NCBI GenBank assembly: GCA_905221605.1
Contig: CAJNDS010002413.1
Coordinates: forward strand, 186,001 to 250,000
Source of the DNA: Symbiodinium natans
Taxonomy: Eukaryota; Sar; Dinophyceae; Suessiales; Symbiodiniaceae
Reading direction: 5' to 3'
DNA length: 64,000 nucleotides
A program made the translations under genes and the position numbers. Under the pieces are notes generated by a model. That model made no database searches. It was given only the letters and a program-made list of their open reading frames with translations, and was not told the origin of the DNA. How positions within the stretch are numbered: position 1 is the first letter of the stretch; every line of letters starts with the position of its first letter. Below, piece after piece: positions 1 to 9,938 of this stretch.

Positions 1-3000
1 GATGCGCCAGGAGCCGATGATACAGAGATGGTTTCTGAAGAGCATGCAAAGAAAGTGCCCCGAGCGGGAGCCTTGGAATCACCTGGGACACATTGCTATG
101 AAGAGGGAGATAAGATCACTGGTCTAGTGCGCTGCATCAATGGGTATGGAGCTTTTTTGGACTATGGTGATCTAAATGTATTGATTCCTGCAGAAGGGAA
201 CAATGTACATCAGTTCCAATTTGGTGATACTGTCAATGGAACAGTGAAACGAGTGGAAGATGATGGTACCATAATCTTGGACACCTTTCTGGTTTTGGAA
301 GAGAACGAGGAGGATTCCTCGCCAAAGCTGCGCAAATGGAAGGACAGCGGCTGGGGTACATGGTGGACAGGCTCATGGCAGACTGGTCAATGGTACAAAG
401 GTTCTGATGGTCAATGGGACTGGAAGTCAGAGGAACCGCAGTCTCGTGAGTGGTTCGCCGAGTCAAAAGCATCCTCGAGGGAACAAGAGGAGGCGGAGCA
501 GAAACAGCTCTATGGAGAGAAGATCTGTCGAAATCTCCTGGAAGATGAAACAATTGATAATGACTACGTGGGCAAAATCACTGGGATGTTGCTGGGTCGT
601 TCAATGGATGTGATTCTGGAGTGTATTGCAGATCATGCAGTCCTGAATAATGAGGCTCGGAGCGCATACAACATCTTGCTAAGTGATGGTTGGAAGCCTG
701 AGGAGAAAGAACGTGTCGGTGTGGAAGAAACAACCACTTTTTCCCGGAAGCAGTACCACGACGCGCTCTACGAACTGGCACGCAAGAAAAGAAGATTTAG
801 TGGACCAGTTGTGGGTGAAGCGGTGGCAATGTTGCTGAGCAAGGGAAAAGATGAGCTTTGGAACGAGCTGTGGTTGGACACCAAGCGATTTCTGCAAGAG
901 CTTGACGGTGCAGTCGAGGAGATGAGCAAGAGGGAAAACAGGCCGATAGAGACCTATATGGATCCCGATCAGTACAAAAAGGCTCACACGACTCCGAAAA
1001 CTGTGTCACTTGGATACAGTAAGCTGTGCAGGTTCTTCAATCAAGGGAGGTGTCGAAATGGAGATGGGTGTTCCTATGAACATCGTCGCTACGGTGAAGG
1101 GTGGCCTGAAGGAGAGCCAACTGAGCCAAAGAACAGCCAAAAAACTGGTGACGAGGATGGGGACATCGGTGGCCCTCCAACTGATGAAGGTACAGTGGAT
1201 GAGGTGCAGCAGGAGCGGGAGGATTCGGCCTTCCGAGCCCAGTACAACTATGGCAAAGGGACATCAAAAGGTGAGCCTACGCTGGGTGAAACGAAGAAAC
1301 GGCTGTGTCTGTATTACAACCAAAGTGGTTGTAAATATGGGACTGCGTGCAGGTATCTCCACGACGATGACGTGGCATTGGAAGGGACTTGGGAGCCTGG
1401 CAAATCTTGGGACAATGCTTCCAGAAGGGCACTAAGGGACGCGGGGTTCCACCAGTGCTGTTTCGACTACTATCTCAAAGGGAGATGTCGTGTGCGATTT
1501 GGCTGCAAGTATTCTCACGAAGAGATGTCTGAGGACCGGCTGGCCCAGTTGAAGCATTTGGTGAATGTGGCAAACCATGTGTCCTTTCAAAGGGCAAAGG
1601 GATTGGAGATTCCTGACAGGAACGCTTTTCAACCACCAGTAAGTGGGGGAGCAGAATCTTCGTCCTCCTCAGCACCAAAAGCGCTGCAGATGACCAATGT
1701 GTCACAAAAAGATGGTGAAAAGGGTATTCTGGATGAAGAAGAGGCTGATGAACAAAAGAATTCGGTGGCTGCGTCTACTAGCACTCAGCTTCACAATCCA
1801 GAGGAGCCAATTGAAAATTGGATGGCTCGCAACCAACACCTGTGGGTGTATACCCCTCATGTAAGTGAGGTGATGATTACCCTTGGTGTGACCAATGTGT
1901 CGGACTTGCAAGAGTTCATCTTTGTGGAAGATTTGGTTGACAAAGGGATCAACAAGGTGACCGCATGCAAAATTCTGCAATTGGTGGGTGAGGTCCGATA
2001 TCGACCGGGAGGACCGGAAAAGGCAGTTCCTTCTGATGCATCTGTACGAGTACAACAATCTTCTGGGAACAAAGGGACTGGAAGAGCGGCGGTGCGAACC
2101 CTCACTCAGGTGCGTGAAGCTGAAGACTCCGGTGCAAAAACGATGCCGAGAGGCTCCTATCGGGAGCTTTTTGATAAGGTCAAGTACCGTGACGCTTGGA
2201 CGCTTGCGCAGAGGTCTCCGCTGTGTGTACAGAAGCTGAAGTTGGTGGGAGTTGGAATGCCACCGGTGAATCCACCAACAAAAAAGTATCGGTCAAGATC
2301 AAACCCTGTGAAAAGGGGAAGGCCCTTGCTGGACAAAAAACAGGTGCGACAGGTGCCACGCTCTCGCTCACAGCGACGAGCGCAACCGGCGGAAGTGGTG
2401 GAGAAACCAAAACCACTGGAACTGAAGCCTCGTGGTGGGTTGTCGTATCGGTTCAGCAGAGCGTGGGCAGATGTGGTGGACGATGATGATCAGGCGGAGG
2501 CTTTGGTTTCTTATGCCGCTTCCTCAAGCGATTCAAGCGAGGAAGAGACCAAGGCTGTGCACCGCATGCGGGAAATCCTTTTGCAAGAAAGGGATTCACA
2601 GAGAACTGCGATTCGTGGCAATGTTCCGATGGGTGGTTCTTCCGGCCCCAATGCCGGGCAGAAAAAATCGGTTCACCTTGGCAAAGAACGCGACAAAGCG
2701 TCGCGGGGGGAGACCCGCCAAGAAGTGACTTCTCAAGTTTTTTCGCTACCACAACCTTCTCGTCGAACTGAACAGTCTCAAAAAAGAGCAAGGGATGGCT
2801 CAGTTATGGTTGGTTCGCTGGCGGTGGGCTCCACGGATGAGGTTTTACCTGGGCAAGGTGTTGCTGGACAGGTGAATGGATCTGAAAGCGCTCAAGTTCT
2901 TCCTGGGCATGAAGTGGCTGGACAGGAGACGGCGCTGGAAGGAGCAGTGCAAATTCCCGGCGAGGAGACTGACCAAAATGAAGGAGAAGGTGGGAGCAAT

Positions 3001-4650
3001 GATCTCCGTGGTGATGATGCGAAGAATTTGGACGGTGGTTTGGTGAGGAGTGACCTTCAGCAATTGCTGGTTAAAGGCCTTCTGAATCGGATTTATTGGA
3101 AGGTTGCAGTTGGCAAGTTGCCGGTGGGGCAAAGAGACTGCCAAAAAGGGTCCAATAAGATGGATCGAAATTTGGTTATTAGCATGTCATCCGAGGGTGC
3201 AAGCGAACAGGATGAGAACCTGGCACTGGAGGACGATGCTGATCAGTCAATGGGTGACGGTGCGATGGTAGTTCTGGTGTATGATCCAAGGACGCTGATT
3301 CAGTCGCCAACAACTGATTGGGTTATGCGTCGTGGTCTGACCGATCGTTCCATCTGGCCAGCAATGGCGTACACAGCACAGAGAATATGTGCTGAAATGG
3401 TTCAAGTGGATGAACTGAACGCCCAGTTGAATACTGGGAGACTCCTTTTTGAAAGGAGAGATCAAGGATATTATTGTGATTTGCATCATTCGTTCCATGA
3501 CAATCCGTGCTTGCCGGTGGTGGGAAATTATCCTCTTTCGGTGATGGGTGCACTGCTTTCTCCTGGCCTGGAAAAGGAATTCAAGGATACTGGAAAGTTT
3601 GGAACTGCTATGGAGGCAATAGCCTATGATTGGAGTCGCAGTCCAGGCATGGAAGTTCATGTGGAACTTATGGCAAGGGTAGCCAATCTGGTCGCTCCAT
3701 TCCTTAGACTTGGTGGCCAAGGAACAGTGGTGAATTCCGAGTTTCTCTGGCAGCACGGGAGGGACCAAATGATGGAGTTCCTCCAGGCAGCGACTTGCGC
3801 TGATCAATTGGAAGTTCTCTGGAACAGAATGGACGACGATGCTGATGAGGAAGTGGATCCTACAGGAATGGTGCTGGAGATCCCCGATCAACAAGGTGCG
3901 GTACTAGATCAAGGGAACAATGAATCCCTTATTCCCATTGAAAATGCTGGAGGTGAAACACTTGGTGACACTGGAAGGGATGGCAAAGCGCCAGAAGTCT
4001 CTCCGGAAGAGGAGACATCCAGTGGGTCGTCAAGACTGGCGGGCACAAGGATTTTCTTGTGGTCAGTGTACTCTCGTGTTGCTTCCAACTTCTCTACGCA
4101 GGACCGCACTACTGGGAAGATCTTTGACAGCACAAAAGGGTATCCTGGTGAAGGACCAAACAATGGTGACAATCCTTCCTCTAAGAGGAACTTACCCTGG
4201 ATCTCTGAAGACTACCTCGACGAAGTGGTGTCAAAAAAGATGGAAAGGTCTTCAGATATGGATGGGCTGGAGGGGTCTGTTCCGGGAAGTGAGGGATCGT
4301 TGGAAAAGGTAGAGGTGGAGAATGTTACTGCCTCTAAAATTCTTATGGCTCTTTGGAAAAAGGGATATAGAGCTGGGTATAGGAGGTTGTGTCGTTTGAA
4401 CGTATCTGGATGCAAGGTTGGAACAATGAAGCGTCCAATCAAAAGGGTGCAGAAGATCGGCACTAGGAAAGCCCTCATGAAGAAGTTCAATGTTTTTGGA
4501 TCGTCTCAGCGTGGCTCAGGAGCTGGCGGAAAACCAATCATGAAGGTGGTAGGACCAAGGCCAGGTTTTCCAGCTGTACTCCAAGCATCAAATACTGATA
4601 GCACCTGGGTGAAGGGAGCAGTTCTCAGGCACATGGCAATGTTCATGTAG
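1..4650 (+). CDS. Large S1-like / triple CCCH zinc-finger protein, 5' end cut by window edge
   Basis: The frame is open from base 1; the first ATG is at 28 (1540 residues to the stop) but nine codons upstream are also open, so the true start is probably outside the window. Numbering from that ATG, residues ~27-88 resemble an S1/OB RNA-binding fold (GDxxxGxVxxxxxYGAFxD pattern) and ~104-135 are very rich in Trp and Gly. Three CCCH fingers follow: C334-H352 and C427-H445 (both C-X7-C-X5-C-X3-H) and C478-H497 (C-X8-C-X5-C-X3-H). Residues ~592-652 look like a small helical SAM-type domain; the rest is charged and low complexity. S1 and CCCH folds usually bind RNA, so RNA binding is inferred. There are no introns in 4.6 kb, unlike the minus-strand genes. 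No reverse transcriptase, integrase or protease motif is visible. It could be a host RNA-binding protein, a retrogene, or the gag-like part of a non-autonomous retroelement. Confidence 0.8.
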   Translation, partial: DAPGADDTEMVSEEHAKKVPRAGALESPGTHCYEEGDKITGLVRCINGYGAFLDYGDLNVLIPAEGNNVHQFQFGDTVNGTVKRVEDDGTIILDTFLVLEENEEDSSPKLRKWKDSGWGTWWTGSWQTGQWYKGSDGQWDWKSEEPQSREWFAESKASSREQEEAEQKQLYGEKICRNLLEDETIDNDYVGKITGMLLGRSMDVILECIADHAVLNNEARSAYNILLSDGWKPEEKERVGVEETTTFSRKQYHDALYELARKKRRFSGPVVGEAVAMLLSKGKDELWNELWLDTKRFLQELDGAVEEMSKRENRPIETYMDPDQYKKAHTTPKTVSLGYSKLCRFFNQGRCRNGDGCSYEHRRYGEGWPEGEPTEPKNSQKTGDEDGDIGGPPTDEGTVDEVQQEREDSAFRAQYNYGKGTSKGEPTLGETKKRLCLYYNQSGCKYGTACRYLHDDDVALEGTWEPGKSWDNASRRALRDAGFHQCCFDYYLKGRCRVRFGCKYSHEEMSEDRLAQLKHLVNVANHVSFQRAKGLEIPDRNAFQPPVSGGAESSSSSAPKALQMTNVSQKDGEKGILDEEEADEQKNSVAASTSTQLHNPEEPIENWMARNQHLWVYTPHVSEVMITLGVTNVSDLQEFIFVEDLVDKGINKVTACKILQLVGEVRYRPGGPEKAVPSDASVRVQQSSGNKGTGRAAVRTLTQVREAEDSGAKTMPRGSYRELFDKVKYRDAWTLAQRSPLCVQKLKLVGVGMPPVNPPTKKYRSRSNPVKRGRPLLDKKQVRQVPRSRSQRRAQPAEVVEKPKPLELKPRGGLSYRFSRAWADVVDDDDQAEALVSYAASSSDSSEEETKAVHRMREILLQERDSQRTAIRGNVPMGGSSGPNAGQKKSVHLGKERDKASRGETRQEVTSQVFSLPQPSRRTEQSQKRARDGSVMVGSLAVGSTDEVLPGQGVAGQVNGSESAQVLPGHEVAGQETALEGAVQIPGEETDQNEGEGGSNDLRGDDAKNLDGGLVRSDLQQLLVKGLLNRIYWKVAVGKLPVGQRDCQKGSNKMDRNLVISMSSEGASEQDENLALEDDADQSMGDGAMVVLVYDPRTLIQSPTTDWVMRRGLTDRSIWPAMAYTAQRICAEMVQVDELNAQLNTGRLLFERRDQGYYCDLHHSFHDNPCLPVVGNYPLSVMGALLSPGLEKEFKDTGKFGTAMEAIAYDWSRSPGMEVHVELMARVANLVAPFLRLGGQGTVVNSEFLWQHGRDQMMEFLQAATCADQLEVLWNRMDDDADEEVDPTGMVLEIPDQQGAVLDQGNNESLIPIENAGGETLGDTGRDGKAPEVSPEEETSSGSSRLAGTRIFLWSVYSRVASNFSTQDRTTGKIFDSTKGYPGEGPNNGDNPSSKRNLPWISEDYLDEVVSKKMERSSDMDGLEGSVPGSEGSLEKVEVENVTASKILMALWKKGYRAGYRRLCRLNVSGCKVGTMKRPIKRVQKIGTRKALMKKFNVFGSSQRGSGAGGKPIMKVVGPRPGFPAVLQASNTDSTWVKGAVLRHMAMFM

Positions 4651-4664
4651 AGCAGAATCGCCCT

Positions 4665-5951
4665 ATGGACCGGTACGAGGCAGAGCGCTTGGAGAAGAGG
4701 AAGAAAGGCTTCTGCTATTGGTTCAGCAAGGGGAAAGATCGCTGCAAATTTGGTGAAGACTGCAAATTCATCCATTCAGAAGATGATGTGGTGCTACATT
4801 CGTATTGGTGCAAATACTATGTGGCAGGGAGAGACTGTTTCGCTGGAAAGGATTGTGCGTTCTCGCATGATGCAACTGGTGTGAGGTGCATCCAGTTTGC
4901 TCGGTCTGGGAAGTGTCGTTATGGTGACAGGTGTGTCTTCGAGCATGGTGTTCCGCTGGATGAACAGAGGCCAAGGTCTCCAAGGACGCCCCCAAGGGAT
5001 GGTCCAAGGAGAAGTTCTGGTGCAAATGGTGGAGAAAAGGAGATCTCTCCTGAACAGTTCGATGATGGTGAGGAGTATTCCATGACCTATGACGATGACA
5101 CCAAAATGTCGGAACTGTTGATGGAAGCGATTTCAATTCTTTCGAATGGCAAACCAGACTTGGCTCGAGCAGAGGCGGACCCACTGTTCAAACTCCTGAA
5201 GTTCAAGGGAGACGCTGACCAGATGGATAGAGAATGGGTTTCGTGGACCGACGATATGTTGTCCGTGCTGGAACTTCACGAAGTAGTGAAGTCGTATGAC
5301 GTTTCGCTCGAGGAGGTGGAAGAATGGGTCAATGACCTGAGGATATGGTTCGAGCGAGCCAACTTGGAAGAAGAAAAAGATCCCAAAAGGGGCAAGAAGA
5401 GGTCCCTGGAAAGGGAGTCCAGCAAAGATATTCCTGCCGAGAAGGAGGTGGTTGAGACTTCTGAGACGGAAGTTATCGTTGAGGAGGAGGCAAAAAAGGT
5501 TAAAAAGAAGAGGAAACCTGTGGTTATCGAAGATCCTTATACTCTCCTGGTTCCAAAGCCGAAGAAGATGCCGGCGACCATTGAGAAGAGTGGATCATCA
5601 ACCAATGCGGCGGTTTCTGCAGGGGAAAAAGCCTCGAGAATGCGCGCAAAGTCAATCGTCGGTGGAAAGGCGAAGAAGAAGGAGAAAAGTCAGAGTCCCA
5701 AAAAAGGAGAAGTGGTGGTGGTGAAAGGTCCTGAAGAAAAGGATCGTCCTCCTGATGTGGATGAGCAAGCGTCGGCAGCTGTGAGTGCAGAGTTGGGTCA
5801 ACCTTGCCAAGCGATTGAGGACGCGAAAAGAGAAGGACTGGTATCCTCAATTCAAAGGGGCGTACAGGTTCCTGTTCTTGCAGTTTCGGACCTGGAGTAT
5901 ATTCTGCTGCAACTTCACCTCAAGATTGCCAACAATCGGAAAAAGAAGTGA
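4665..5951 (+). CDS. Triple CCCH zinc-finger protein with Lys-rich tail
   Basis: Intronless frame of 428 residues whose ATG lies 14 bases after the previous stop, so the two are probably one transcription unit. Three CCCH fingers are packed at the N terminus: C17-C27-C33-H37 (X9-X5-X3), C49-C58-C64-H68 (X8-X5-X3) and C75-C84-C90-H94 (X8-X5-X3). Residues ~100-230 are acidic and helical; ~235-370 are Lys/Glu-rich with basic patches that could be nuclear localisation signals. Tandem CCCH fingers usually bind single-stranded RNA, so an RNA-binding role is inferred and no specific function is claimed. The finger-rich style matches the upstream frame, suggesting a shared origin. No catalytic domain is seen. 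Confidence 0.82.
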   Translation: MDRYEAERLEKRKKGFCYWFSKGKDRCKFGEDCKFIHSEDDVVLHSYWCKYYVAGRDCFAGKDCAFSHDATGVRCIQFARSGKCRYGDRCVFEHGVPLDEQRPRSPRTPPRDGPRRSSGANGGEKEISPEQFDDGEEYSMTYDDDTKMSELLMEAISILSNGKPDLARAEADPLFKLLKFKGDADQMDREWVSWTDDMLSVLELHEVVKSYDVSLEEVEEWVNDLRIWFERANLEEEKDPKRGKKRSLERESSKDIPAEKEVVETSETEVIVEEEAKKVKKKRKPVVIEDPYTLLVPKPKKMPATIEKSGSSTNAAVSAGEKASRMRAKSIVGGKAKKKEKSQSPKKGEVVVVKGPEEKDRPPDVDEQASAAVSAELGQPCQAIEDAKREGLVSSIQRGVQVPVLAVSDLEYILLQLHLKIANNRKKK

Positions 5952-6540
5952 TTGGATGGTATGGATGAAGGGATGGTTTTTCTCTTTCTGGAGACAGGTG
6001 CGCTGGAACAGCCAATGTGCTGACAAATGTGGTGGTTACTATTAAGGGTATGGAAATCCCTGATAGTAGAAGTCAGTAGCTTTTCGCGTAGCGAAGACCA
6101 CGGTTTGCGGTGAAGAAGGCCAAGGAGTCTTCAGTGATGAGAGGATCATGGTGAAAAGATTCTCTATGGTTAGTGGATTTAGCCAATGAGCTATAATTTC
6201 GTCCTGGTAGACGTGAAACCATATTGTGCATGTCAAGCAGCAGGCTACTGCCCTAATGGCAGTTTTTGGCCAAAGATCTGCATCTCCAATGTGTCCTAGG
6301 AAATCCTAGGACAGGGGGAGTGCGGAGCTGCAACTGGTATTGTAAAAAGAGTTAGTGTTGGAAGTTGAAAGGGTTAATAAACCCGGAAATCATTTTTATG
6401 GCTCAAGACTGGGCCATGTGCCTGGTAGTAAAAGGTGAGTGCCCTGTGGTTTGGGTTTGTTGTGTGGTTGATCCAGGGAAATCAAGGGATTCTGTTGGGG
6501 TTGACTCTTCGGTTTCTCGTCCCCCTTCGGGTTCCCCCCG
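5952..6540 (+). other. 3' flank of the CCCH pair, possible retroelement tail
   Basis: Unique sequence without telomere-like arrays. A purine run (acagggggag, 6311-6320) followed by TG resembles the polypurine tract and LTR start of copia-type elements. A pyrimidine/GC-rich end near 6515-6540 abuts the first TTTAGGG-like sequence. No matching upstream LTR can be checked because the left end is outside the window. Only short spurious frames are present. Confidence 0.35.
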
Positions 6541-6570
6541 TATAGGGTTTAGGGCTAGGGTTGAGGGCTG

Positions 6571-6657
6571 AAGAGCGCTCTCCTGGCTCTCCAGGCGCTG
6601 CTCGGGCAGAGGCACCCGGTGCGTCAGCGGCGGGACGTGGACCCAGTCGAAGACCTC
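6571..6657 (-). CDS. Candidate exon, unassigned
   Basis: Open on the minus strand after an AG acceptor (CGAG|GTC). It reads EVFDWVHVPPLTHRVPLPEQ and continues Glu/Arg-rich. GC-rich third positions and amino-acid composition look coding. It lies next to the CCCH unit, downstream of the KS exons, and does not match KS. It may belong to another gene nested in the last KS intron. Confidence 0.4.
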
Positions 6658-8048
6658 GCTTATAGGGCTTTAGTTAGGGGGTTTAGGGTTTAGGGCTAGG
6701 GTTTAGGGTTTAGGGGTTTAGGGGTTAGGGTTTAGGGGTTTAGGGTTTAGGGGTTTGGGGTTTAGGGTCTAGGGTTTGGGGTTTAGGGCTTGGGGTTTGG
6801 GGTTTGGGGGCTTAGGGTGTTTGGCTTCAGGGCGATTGGTTCAGGGTTGTTAGTTTGGGTTTAGGAGCTTAGGGTTCGTGATTTCTAGGGTTGAGGGCTG
6901 ATTCAGACACTCTAAACCCTAAACCCCAAGCCCTAAACCCTAAATCCCTAGCACACTAAGCCCCTGAACCCCTACGCCCCCAAGCCCAAAACCCTAGGCC
7001 CTAGGCCCTAGGCCCCAGGCCCTAGGCCCTAAGCCCTAAGCCCTAAGCCCTAAGCCCTAAGCCCTAAGCCCTAAGCCCTAAGCCCTGGACCCTAACCCCC
7101 AAATTTCGCCAGGGCGCCAGCAGCCCCCCCAGCAGAAGGATGGGCACCTCATGCACAGAATCTCAAGGGACTACAGGAGGGACACTTACCTGGGACCTCA
7201 GGGTTTAGGGTTTAGGGTTTAGGGCTTAGAGGCTACTTAGGTATATCGGGACTCTATAAGGTGTATATACATAGGGGATATATAGGGAAAAGATTAAGAG
7301 TCCCCTTCTGGGGGTCCCTCCTATACCCCTTAGAAATCGGCCCCCCGGAAGCATCCCGAAAGGCTTCTTAGGGCTTGAGATCTGGTTTAGGGGGCTTACT
7401 TAGGGTTCAGGGTATGGGGTTTAGGGGGTTGAGGGTTTGCGGTTTAGGGGTTTAGGAGTTTAGGGTTTAGGGCCCCACGCCTACCCCTAAATGGAGCCCG
7501 AAACTTGAACAAAAGCTCAACCTCAACCCCTACATGGAGGTTCGTGGTACTTATGACCCACATATAACTGTACTGATACGTAACACACCTATGAGCCCCT
7601 TAAGTGCCCTAACGTGGTTGTAGTTGGAATAAACCTCAAAGGTCTCATCAAGGGTTCGGGTTTCGGGCTTCGGGCTTCGGGCTTCGGATTTCGGGTTTCG
7701 GGTTTAGGGTATGTAGACAGCGTCTCCAGTCCCTAGGAGCCTGGCGGCTCTTGGTGTTTGCGGTTTAGGGTTTAGGGTTTAGGGTGAAACAAGCCCTCCA
7801 TTAAGACCCTCAAAAACCTGAAACAACAAATTAGAACGAAACCCTCAAGCCCCAAAAAACCCTCACACAACCCTGACAAAAACCCTCGGAATGCTTTCAG
7901 GAAAACCCGCACCGCCCCCCCCCCCCCCCCCAAAAAAAAAAAAATAAATAAATAAAGAAACCCTACACTTTAAACCCTAAACGCCTAAACCCCTAAACCC
8001 CTAAACCCCTAAAACCACTAAAACCCTAAACCCTAAACCCTCAACCAC

Positions 8049-8130
8049 GTACCCAGGCACGGCAATGGTGAGCGTCAGGTGCCAGGGCGAGGGCGGTGCC
8101 ATGAGGTCCGGCATGGCGCCGGTGGGTACA
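8049..8130 (-). CDS. Candidate exon, unassigned
   Basis: Flanked by CCCTAAA on the left and TTTAGGG on the right, as the verified exons are. The minus strand reads VPTGAMPDLMAPPSPWHLTL, then a hydrophobic stretch; a GT donor (GG|GTACGTGG) is present. The plus strand is also open, so the strand call is not certain. No KS match. Confidence 0.4.
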
Positions 8131-9120
8131 AGGAGGGGCCCCCTTACTATACTAACTGCAGTTAAGGGTTCAGGGTTTAGGGTTTAGGGTTAAGGGACTT
8201 TTTACCTAATTTAGGATCCTTGCAACCCAATTTAGGGTTCTTCTAACTCTACTTATAGCTAGGGGGCGCCGGTCGGTAGGTCTAAGAAGGCTTGACGAGG
8301 GTTTGGGGTTTAGGGTTTAGGGTTTAGGGTTTGGGGTTTAGGGTTCAGGGTTTAGGGTTTGGGGTTTAGGGTTGAAGGAGCTTAAGACTTATAGAATTGC
8401 TATGGGGCTTGTAGGAGAGCCATCAATCCCCCCAAGAAAGGGCTTGAGGGTTGAGGGTTTAGGGGTTTAGGGTTTAGGGTTTAGGGTTTAGGGTTTAGGG
8501 TTTAGGGTTTAGGGTTTAGGGTTTAGGGTTTAGGGTTTAGGGTTTAGGAATCTGAGGGCTTCAAGGTCCATAAGGCCCATAGGGGCCTGAGATACATAAA
8601 TCAGGAACCCAAACCCCATAAACCCTGCGAACCCTGTAGACCCTCTAAAACCCTCTAAAACCCGAAAAGCCCGCAGGGCGCACACCTCAGGGTTGCTTGA
8701 TAAACCCTACTTAACCCTAAACCCTACACCCTAAACCCTAAACCAGGGCTTGGGGGGGTCCTACTGGGTTCAAGGGCTCCAACGCTCCTCAGGCTTAAGC
8801 CCTTGACGGCCGCAAAAAGGGTTTAGGGTTTAGGGTTTGGGGTTTAGGATTTAGGGTTTAGGGTTTAGGGCTCCAGGGGTCTTTTGGGGTTTTTGTAAGG
8901 CCTTGGGGTTTGGGCCGAGGGCCTTGCTAGGGTTTCAGGGCTTGGCAGGGCTGGGGTTAAGGGCTGAGGCTTTCGGGCCGTTTTGGGGTTTGGGGACTCG
9001 GGGGTTCAGAGTTTAGGGTGTGGGAGTTAGGGCTTAGGGTTCAGGGTTTAGGGTTGAGGGTGTTTGCCCTAAACCCTGAACCCTAAACCCTAAACCCTAA
9101 ACCCTAAACCCTAAACCCTA

Positions 9121-9169
9121 ATTGACGACAGTGCCCTCGTAGAGCATCGCAAAGCGGACACGCGGCATC
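9121..9169 (-). CDS. Candidate short exon, unassigned
   Basis: Acceptor CTTAG|G is followed by an ATG frame (MPRVRFAMLYEGTVVN) that meets TAG inside the array, or a GT donor before it. Flanks have exon-type polarity. It does not fit the KS C terminus. Confidence 0.35.
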
Positions 9170-9295
9170 CTAAGCCCGGTTCAGGACTTGTTCAAAGAGA
9201 GCAATCCTGAATCCTGTCTAGGGGTTTGGGGTTTAGGGTTCAGGGTTTAGGGTTCAGGGTTTGGGGTTTAGGGTTTAGGGTTTAGGGGCTGCAGC

Positions 9296-9358
9296 CTCGG
9301 AGGGAGTGACGAGGTCAAAGCCCTCTTCCTTGTCTTCCAAGTTGATGGTGGGATGGAC
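9296..9358 (-). CDS. KS exon (PTIN region)
   Basis: 21 codons (VHPTINLEDKEEGFDLVTPSE), matching the (I/V)PPTINxExPDPECDLDYVPN segment near the C terminus of KAS enzymes. Acceptor AAAAG|GTC, GC donor (GAG|GCTGCAG). It joins the previous exon in phase 0. Both flanking arrays are TTTAGGG, an exception to the usual polarity. Confidence 0.85.
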
Positions 9359-9902
9359 CTTTTACCAGCGAGAGAAAGGTTTCGGGTTTAGGGTTTAGGG
9401 CTTAGTGTTTAGGGTTTAGGGTTTATGTAGGGTTGAGGGTCTAGGGGGTGGAGAGTTACTGGGTTTAAGGGCTTGGGCCTTGGGACTATGGTTGTTGACA
9501 GCTTCGCTTGGGAGATGCTCTGGCAGTCCATCGTGAAGCGTAAAAAAAGCACCAAGAAACTTCTAACCCCACCCACATCTACCCCTCAAGTAGCCCAACC
9601 CCTAACACTTGAACCCCTATATTGTATCCCTAAACCCTAAACCCTAAACCCTAAACCCCAAACCCTAAACCCTAAACCCTAAACCCCAAACCCCAAACCC
9701 TAAACCCTAAACCCTACGGAGTCGTAGGAAAGGTCGTGTGTACACCCGGACCTACCCAGCAATCTAGGTTGTCCAGAGACCTTTGAAAGCCCTAAACCCT
9801 AACCTACCCTGAACCCTAAACCCCAAACCCTAACCCTACCTCCTGAAAAGTTTGAGAAAGGGGGCGGGAGGGGGGGGGGGGCGGGGCTCACACGTCTCTT
9901 GC
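9359..9902. repeat. KS intron
   Basis: TTTAGGG patches on the left, CCCTAAA arrays at 9607-9716 and 9788-9835, and a G-run at 9866-9882. An island at 9487-9545 is open on both strands and is not assigned. Confidence 0.75.
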
Positions 9903-9938
9903 CTTCTGATGCCGCAGAGCCTGCACAGTGACCACCGC
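9903..9938 (-). CDS. KS exon (AVVTVQAL)
   Basis: Twelve codons (AVVTVQALRHQK) with acceptor TTTGCAG|G and GC donor AAG|GCAAGA. They continue the GAAAGVE exon exactly (phase 0), matching the GVEAIxTVxAL segment of KAS enzymes. Confidence 0.82.

Larger units (their letters stand above)
6541..9295. repeat. Telomere-like mosaic, presumed last visible KS intron
   Basis: Alternating degenerate TTTAGGG and CCCTAAA arrays, including a CCCTAAG variant array (7018-7086) and a regular TTTAGGG array (8461-8547). There is a half copy of MITE family A (about 7531-7627), a C-run/A-run at 7913-7940, and three exon-like islands listed separately. The island at 7093-7200 has exon-type flanks but its coding strand is unclear. 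The KS C-terminal end (expected SFGFGG-type motif) was not found here. Confidence 0.7.

Noticed and set aside
28-4650. Reverse transcriptase or integrase in the large CCCH frame
   Set aside because: No YxDD, DDE or protease motif is visible, so it is not called an autonomous retroelement.
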